Translations under genes and position numbers: made by a program
Origin: JAVBKP01 sp031553975
GTDB taxonomy: Bacteria > Bacillota > Clostridia > Peptostreptococcales > Anaerovoracaceae
Direction: 5' to 3'
Assembly (NCBI GenBank): GCA_031553975.1
Contig: JAVBKP010000139.1
Span: 1 to 9,191 of the forward strand
DNA length: 9,191 bases
Notes under the pieces: model-generated
Told to the model about the DNA's origin: nothing
The model's input: the letters and a program-made list of their open reading frames with translations, nothing else
Databases searched by the model: none
Part shown: positions 6,951 to 9,191 of the stretch, in pieces
Position numbering within the stretch: position 1 is the first letter of the stretch
Layout: each line of letters begins with the position of its first letter

Positions 6951-7994
6951 ATGAGAGAATTAGCTAAACCACAGAAACTACGTGAAGGCGATAAAGTCGC
7001 CACTGTTAGCCTGTCATGGGGTGGTGCAGGTGATGCTGACTTGCTATGGCGTTATAACTTAGGAAAACAGCGGTTAGAGCAGCAGTTCGGATTGCAAGTG
7101 GTGGAGATGGAAAACACCCTCAAAGGCTCTGAATACATATACAATCACCCCAAAAAACGTGCAGAGGACCTAATGAATGCCTTTGCTGATCAGGAGGTCA
7201 AAGGGATTTTTTCATGCATAGGTGGCTATGAGAGCATTAGAATGCTACCTTATATTGACTTTGAGGTCATCAAAAATAATCCTAAAATCTTTATAGGATA
7301 CTCAGACACGACCACGACCCATTTAATGTGTTATAAAGCAGGAATATCCAGTTTTTATGGAGCGTCCATATTGGCGGAGCTGGCGGAAAACAACAAAATA
7401 TTTGACTATACGGTGGATTGGATTAGAAAAACTTTGTTTAATAGTGAGCCACTGGGCATGATTCCAGCATATCAGCAGTGGACGAGGGAACGTTTAGAAT
7501 GGACCATTGAAAACGCAAATGTTGCCAAGACTATGGAAGAAAATAAAGGATATGAATTCTTGCAAGGGACGGGGATTGCCCGAGGGAGATTGTTTGGTGG
7601 ATGTATTGAAGTTCTCGAAATGGCCAAAGGCACAGAACTCTGGCCCGATCGCAAGGAGCTTGAAGGTGCAATATTGTTTTTTGAAACCTCAGAAGATATG
7701 CCAGAACCAAGATGTGTGGAGTATTGGCTAAGAAATTATGGCAGTCAGGGGATTTTACAAAATGTTTCGGGCATGATTTTTGGGAAACCATACCAAGAAA
7801 AGTATTATGCAGAATATAAAGAAGCTATTTTAAAAGTGCTAGCAGAGTTAAAACTTTTTGAGATACCGGTAATATACAATGCATCTTTTGGACACAATGA
7901 ACCAATGTGTGTGTTGCCATACGGCGCAATGGCTGAGATTAACTGTAATGATAAAACCTTTGTTATTTTAGAGTCAGGTGTGTTGCCAAATTAA
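6951..7994 (+). CDS. S66-family serine peptidase, MccF-like / LD-carboxypeptidase-related
   Basis: A 347-residue S66 peptidase. The nucleophile is Ser118 in FIGYSDTTT, with the likely partners Glu245 in LFFETSED and His315 in FGHNEP. S66 enzymes have a Ser-Glu-His triad and cleave L-amino acid to D-amino acid bonds in murein peptides (LdcA) or the acyl-sulfamide bond of processed microcin C (MccF). From memory LdcA is about 305 residues while E. coli MccF is about 344 with Ser118/Glu243/His311, so size and spacing fit the MccF branch better. A tryptophan at 184 in RLEWTIE lies near the place of MccF's nucleobase-stacking Trp. There is no signal peptide. AAGAGGGGG (6934-6942) supports ATG 6951. 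It is the last gene of the kinase-dehydrogenase-hydrolase run, and no clear terminator follows. The S66 family call is secure; the MccF subtype is moderately supported. Confidence 0.88.
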   Translation: MRELAKPQKLREGDKVATVSLSWGGAGDADLLWRYNLGKQRLEQQFGLQVVEMENTLKGSEYIYNHPKKRAEDLMNAFADQEVKGIFSCIGGYESIRMLPYIDFEVIKNNPKIFIGYSDTTTTHLMCYKAGISSFYGASILAELAENNKIFDYTVDWIRKTLFNSEPLGMIPAYQQWTRERLEWTIENANVAKTMEENKGYEFLQGTGIARGRLFGGCIEVLEMAKGTELWPDRKELEGAILFFETSEDMPEPRCVEYWLRNYGSQGILQNVSGMIFGKPYQEKYYAEYKEAILKVLAELKLFEIPVIYNASFGHNEPMCVLPYGAMAEINCNDKTFVILESGVLPN

Positions 7995-8018
7995 ATAATC
8001 TGAATATTAATAAAAGGG

Positions 8019-8047
8019 TTGACGTCAAATTTCACATATGGTATAGT
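8019..8047 (+). promoter_or_regulatory. sigma-A promoter of tRNA-Trp
   Basis: TTGACG (8019-8024), a 17-base spacer, then TATAGT (8042-8047). The expected start is near 8054, about 25 bases before the mature tRNA-Trp. Both hexamers match 5 of 6 consensus bases at optimal spacing, which makes this a strong promoter. Confidence 0.8.
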
Positions 8048-8074
8048 ATTTAAGTGACGTCATAAAAGCGTCAC
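8019..8074. repeat. paired TGACGTCA palindromes and leader hairpin around the tRNA-Trp promoter
   Basis: The 8-bp palindrome TGACGTCA occurs at 8020-8027, inside the 10-bp palindrome TTGACGTCAA that covers the -35 box, and again at 8055-8062, next to the predicted start site. Their centres are 35 bp apart. In addition GTGACG (8054-8059) and CGTCAC (8069-8074) form a 6-bp inverted repeat in the 5' leader. They could be binding sites for a dimeric regulator, or the second site may simply be part of a leader hairpin removed by RNase P. Confidence 0.45.
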
Positions 8075-8079
8075 TATTT

Positions 8080-8155
8080 AGGGGTATAGCTCAGTTGGTA
8101 GAGCAGTGGTCTCCAAAACCACGTGTCGAGGGTTCAAGTCCTTCTGCCCCTGCCA
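8080..8155 (+). tRNA. tRNA-Trp (anticodon CCA)
   Basis: A complete 76-nt cloverleaf. The acceptor stem AGGGGTA/TGCCCCT closes with one G-T pair. The D stem is GCTC/GAGC, the anticodon stem GTGGT/ACCAC and the loop CTCCAAA, giving CCA at 8113-8115. The T stem is GAGGG/CCTTC with loop TTCAAGT. The discriminator is G, as in bacterial tRNA-Trp, and CCA is encoded. It has its own promoter and is followed directly by the structured repeat unit described below. Confidence 0.96.
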
Positions 8156-8158
8156 AAA

Positions 8159-8289
8159 TGGACTTGAAGCCGAAAGGGCGTTGAGTGTGAAGAAAGCCAT
8201 CGTGGATGGTTTTTAACGAGACGGTTCAAGCCTGTCGCACAGGCGAAGAACGGGAGCGAAGCGACGAAGTCCTTCTGCCCCTGCCAAAA
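8159..8289 (+). repeat. structured repeat unit A, ending in a second copy of the tRNA-Trp 3' end
   Basis: An unrecognised 131-base unit just after tRNA-Trp. It starts with GGACTTGAA (8160-8168), antisense to TTCAAGTCC of the tRNA-Trp T-arm. It ends with an exact 23-base copy (8267-8289) of tRNA bases 8136-8158, including CCA plus three A. In between lie small hairpins: CC-GAAA-GG (8170-8177), AAAGCCATC-GTG-GATGGTTTT (8193-8213), GCCTGT-CGC-ACAGGC (8230-8244), and a stem at 8253-8265 with loop GAA. GGTTCAAG (8223-8230) repeats the T-stem/loop just before the third hairpin, so the second tRNA 3' end is split by a hairpin-bearing insert. Bases 8161-8272 align without gaps to 8572-8683 in unit B, 88 of 112 identical by hand count. 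No protein is encoded. It may be a small non-autonomous mobile element or a structured RNA. Confidence 0.75.
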
Positions 8290-8315
8290 GTCGAAAGACT
8301 TGAACCCGAAAGGGC
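8288..8315 (+). repeat. truncated start of another repeat unit (two GAAA hairpins)
   Basis: Directly after the second CCA copy, AAGTC-GAAA-GACTT (8288-8301) and CCC-GAAA-GGG (8305-8314) form two consecutive hairpins with GNRA-type loops. GACTTGAACCCGAAAGGGC (8297-8315) matches the first 19 bases of units A and B with one or two changes. The unit then stops and AT-rich sequence leads into the next promoter. It appears to be a 5' remnant of a further copy. Confidence 0.65.
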
Positions 8316-8347
8316 AAGATTTAATTTTAAAAGTAATAAAATAATGC

Positions 8348-8377
8348 TTGACAGAGTACACATTTCTTTAGTATACT
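8348..8377 (+). promoter_or_regulatory. sigma-A promoter of the Pro-CAT-Phe tRNA operon
   Basis: A perfect TTGACA (8348-8353), an 18-base spacer, then TATACT (8372-8377). The predicted start near 8384 lies about 8 bases before tRNA-Pro. It is preceded by an AT-rich stretch (TTTAATTTTAAAAGTAATAAAATAA region) that may act as an UP-like element. Confidence 0.85.
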
Positions 8378-8391
8378 GTTCTAGCGAGTAA

Positions 8392-8468
8392 CGGGGTGTA
8401 GCGCAGCTTGGTAGCGCAACTGGTTTGGGACCAGTGGGCCGCGGGTTCAAATCCTGCCACCCCGACCA
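8392..8468 (+). tRNA. tRNA-Pro (anticodon TGG)
   Basis: A complete 77-nt cloverleaf. The acceptor is CGGGGTG/CACCCCG with the C1-G72 pair typical of bacterial tRNA-Pro. The D stem is GCGC/GCGC, the anticodon stem ACTGG/CCAGT, and the loop TTTGGGA gives TGG at 8426-8428. The T stem is GCGGG/CCTGC. The discriminator is A, followed by encoded CCA. It is the first gene of the operon and lies 10 bases before the next tRNA. Unlike its neighbours it has no repeat unit behind it. Confidence 0.96.
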
Positions 8469-8478
8469 ATTACTGTAA

Positions 8479-8555
8479 GGGCCATTAGCTCAGTAGGTTA
8501 GAGCGTCCGGCTCATAACCGGCAGGTCCGGGGTTCGAGTCCCTGATGGCCCACCA
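8479..8555 (+). tRNA. tRNA with CAT anticodon (elongator Met, or Ile2)
   Basis: A complete 77-nt cloverleaf. The acceptor GGGCCAT/ATGGCCC pairs fully. The anticodon loop CTCATAA has CAT at 8513-8515. The T stem is CGGGG/CCCTG. The discriminator is A, followed by encoded CCA. The outermost anticodon-stem pair (T8506 against C8522) is a mismatch. The fully paired first acceptor base pair (G1-C72) excludes initiator tRNA. The acceptor has C4-G69 and C5-G68, which are known recognition elements of lysidine synthetase TilS on tRNA-Ile2, so this gene may decode ATA rather than ATG. Standard tools would call it Met. Repeat unit B follows immediately. Confidence 0.93.
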
Positions 8556-8561
8556 TTTTTT

Positions 8562-8702
8562 AGTCCAGCAGGACTCGAACCCGAAAGGGCATCGAACGTT
8601 AAGAAAATTATCGTGGATGATTTTTAGTGAGATGATTCAAGACTGTCGCACAGTCGAAGAATAGCAACGAAGTTGCGAAGTCCCTGATGGCCCACCATTT
8701 TT
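8562..8702 (+). repeat. structured repeat unit B, ending in a second copy of the CAT-tRNA 3' end
   Basis: A counterpart of unit A behind the CAT tRNA. It opens with the hairpin AGTCC-AGCA-GGACT (8562-8575). GGACTCGAACCC (8571-8582) is a perfect 12-base antisense of the tRNA's own T-arm, GGGTTCGAGTCC (8530-8541). Then come CCC-GAAA-GGG (8580-8589), a 9-bp stem with loop GTG (8604-8624), GACTGT-CGC-ACAGTC (8641-8655) and GCAAC-GAA-GTTGC (8664-8676). Bases 8679-8702 are an exact copy of tRNA bases 8537-8560, including CCA and five T. Compared with unit A, several stem positions change on both sides so that pairing is kept. There is no open reading frame of interest. Function unknown. Confidence 0.75.
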
Positions 8703-8763
8703 AAGTCCAACAGTCGAAGAATAGCAACGAAGTTGCGAAATCCCTGATGGTTCACCATTTTCC
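8703..8763 (+). repeat. truncated, decayed third unit (60-bp tandem copy of the end of unit B)
   Basis: Bases 8710-8760 repeat 8650-8700 at an exact 60-bp period with three substitutions (8740 A for G; 8751-8752 TT for CC). The copy keeps the GCAAC-GAA-GTTGC hairpin and a tRNA-like 3' end, but the two TT changes would break the acceptor pairing. The left half of the CGC-loop hairpin and all upstream hairpins are missing. AGTCCAACAG at 8704-8713 matches the opening of unit B at 8562-8571 with one change. Confidence 0.7.
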
Positions 8764-8776
8764 TTACCGTATATTT

Positions 8777-8852
8777 GCCCTGATAGCTCAGTCGGTAGAG
8801 CAGTAGACTGAAAATCTACGTGTCCGTGGTTCGATTCCGCGTCTGGGCACCA
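8777..8852 (+). tRNA. tRNA-Phe (anticodon GAA) with an acceptor-stem U-U mismatch
   Basis: A 76-nt cloverleaf. The D stem is GCTC/GAGC, the anticodon stem GTAGA/TCTAC and the loop CTGAAAA, giving GAA at 8810-8812. The T stem is CGTGG/CCGCG. The discriminator is A, followed by encoded CCA. The acceptor is GCCCTGA (8777-8783) against TCTGGGC (8842-8848): six pairs form, but position 5 (T8781) faces T8844. Clostridial tRNA-Phe usually has A at position 5, as I recall. It is probably functional despite the mismatch. The last gene of the operon; a terminator follows at once, and an integrase gene faces it. Confidence 0.94.
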
Positions 8853-8863
8853 CATGAATTGAA

Positions 8864-8912
8864 AAACAAAGGCTTTCACGAATTTGTGAAAGCCTTTGTT
8901 TTTTATTTTTTT
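8864..8912. terminator. strong intrinsic terminator, likely bidirectional
   Basis: A perfect 16-bp stem (AAACAAAGGCTTTCAC 8864-8879 with GTGAAAGCCTTTGTTT 8886-8901) around a 6-base loop, followed by a long T tract to 8913. The A-run at the left end makes it usable for the minus-strand integrase gene too. It separates the tRNA operon from the integrase. Confidence 0.92.
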
Positions 8913-8918
8913 TGTGTT

Positions 8919-8939
8919 TGTCGCCACTCTGTCGCCACT
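8919..8939. repeat. direct repeat TGTCGCCACT x2
   Basis: TGTCGCCACT occurs at 8919-8928 and 8930-8939, an 11-bp period, between the terminator and the integrase stop codon. Short direct repeats in this position often serve as arm-type or accessory recombination sites of tyrosine recombinases. The role here is inferred only from location. Confidence 0.5.
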
Positions 8940-8955
8940 TTTTATTTGATGAATC

Positions 8956-9191
8956 TTATGAAGAAAACACAATAGCATCTAATCTTTCTATAGCATTCTT
9001 CTTTTCTGAATTGTCTACAGACGTATAAAACTGTGCGGTAACATTTATATTAGCATGTCCCATGAGTTTGTATGCCACCTGCAGGGGCACGCCTGCCTTG
9101 CAGAGGTTAGTGCAAAAGGTACGTCTAAAAGTGTGGAATTCTTTGTAGGCGACACCACATTTTTTACAATGCCGTATGAGAGCAGTCCGTA
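8956..9191 (-). CDS. site-specific tyrosine recombinase (phage/ICE integrase), C-terminal fragment
   Basis: The minus-strand frame ends at TAA (complement of 8956-8958) and runs off the right edge; 77 residues are visible, in frame from 9189. It has three C-terminal catalytic-domain elements: H-T-F-R (H-x-x-R, residues 19-22 of the fragment), the MGH motif (His45), and the nucleophile Tyr55 in AQFYTSV. The Arg I and Lys residues and the N-terminal DNA-binding domains lie beyond the window. A CKKC pair (residues 8-11) precedes the HxxR box. It shows the end typical of Tn916/phage-type Firmicute integrases. It faces the tRNA-Phe 3' end from 104 bases away, the usual arrangement at an attachment site in a tRNA gene. 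The element body therefore probably extends to the right. Confidence 0.93.
   Translation of the reverse strand, partial: RTALIRHCKKCGVAYKEFHTFRRTFCTNLCKAGVPLQVAYKLMGHANINVTAQFYTSVDNSEKKNAIERLDAIVFSS

Noticed and set aside
8080..8158. T-box riboswitch around tRNA-Trp
   Set aside because: No conserved T-box sequence, no specifier loop and no downstream amino-acid gene; the CCA-bearing copies are tRNA ends, not an antiterminator.
8134..8391. Short frames on both strands across repeat unit A
   Set aside because: They run through tRNA, hairpins and promoter, lack start signals, and the unit varies in a stem-preserving way rather than a codon-preserving way.
8226..8450. Minus-strand open frame of 74 codons through the tRNA-Pro region
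   Set aside because: It is antisense to tRNA-Pro and the repeat; tRNA genes often give such false frames. No ribosome binding site or recognisable domain.
8159..8763. CRISPR array
   Set aside because: The repeats are long, few, built from tRNA ends and hairpins, and lack uniform repeats with unique spacers of constant length.
8637..8978. Minus-strand open frame of 113 codons
   Set aside because: It runs antisense across tRNA-Phe, the repeat units and the terminator; the HVDFQSTALPTELS-type stretch is a well-known artefact of antisense tRNA. The real integrase uses another frame.

Overview
The window reads as chromosome of an anaerobic, low-to-moderate GC Firmicute, most likely a clostridium of the Lachnospirales type. 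This is inferred from a ferredoxin-linked 2-oxoacid oxidoreductase operon, strong purine-rich ribosome binding sites, sigma-A type promoters, tRNA genes with encoded CCA, and the style of the integrase. No species can be named from the sequence alone.

Left part (1-3745): the tail of a GPH-type sugar:cation symporter is followed closely by an alpha/beta hydrolase. Next comes a tight four-gene operon (1090-3673) in the order ferredoxin (delta), alpha, TPP-binding beta and gamma. It encodes a VOR/KOR-type 2-oxoacid:ferredoxin oxidoreductase, which would oxidatively decarboxylate 2-oxoacids to acyl-CoA and reduce ferredoxin. A strong intrinsic terminator closes it.

Middle part (3783-7994): a likely second operon holds a PfkB-family sugar kinase (fructokinase-like), a zinc-dependent polyol/alcohol dehydrogenase, a class C beta-lactamase-fold serine hydrolase without a signal peptide, and an S66 peptidase whose length and catalytic spacing look more like MccF than like housekeeping LD-carboxypeptidase. 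The first two could form a polyol -> ketose -> ketose-phosphate route. The last two suggest cytoplasmic handling of D-amino-acid or modified peptides.

Right part (8019-8912): a tRNA cluster with two good promoters: Trp(CCA) alone, then Pro(TGG), a CAT-anticodon tRNA (Met or Ile2) and Phe(GAA). The most unusual feature is here. Downstream of both tRNA-Trp and the CAT tRNA lies a related, ungapped 112-nt unit (88/112 identical by my count) that folds into several small hairpins with compensatory base changes. Each unit begins with a sequence antisense to the T-arm of its own upstream tRNA and ends in a second copy of that tRNA's 3' end, including CCA. Shorter, decayed units follow. I do not recognise this element.

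Right edge (8956-9191): the C-terminus of a tyrosine recombinase on the minus strand faces the 3' end of tRNA-Phe, so an integrative element probably begins here and continues beyond the window. tRNA-Phe has a U-U mismatch in its acceptor stem, which may be a trace of that integration.
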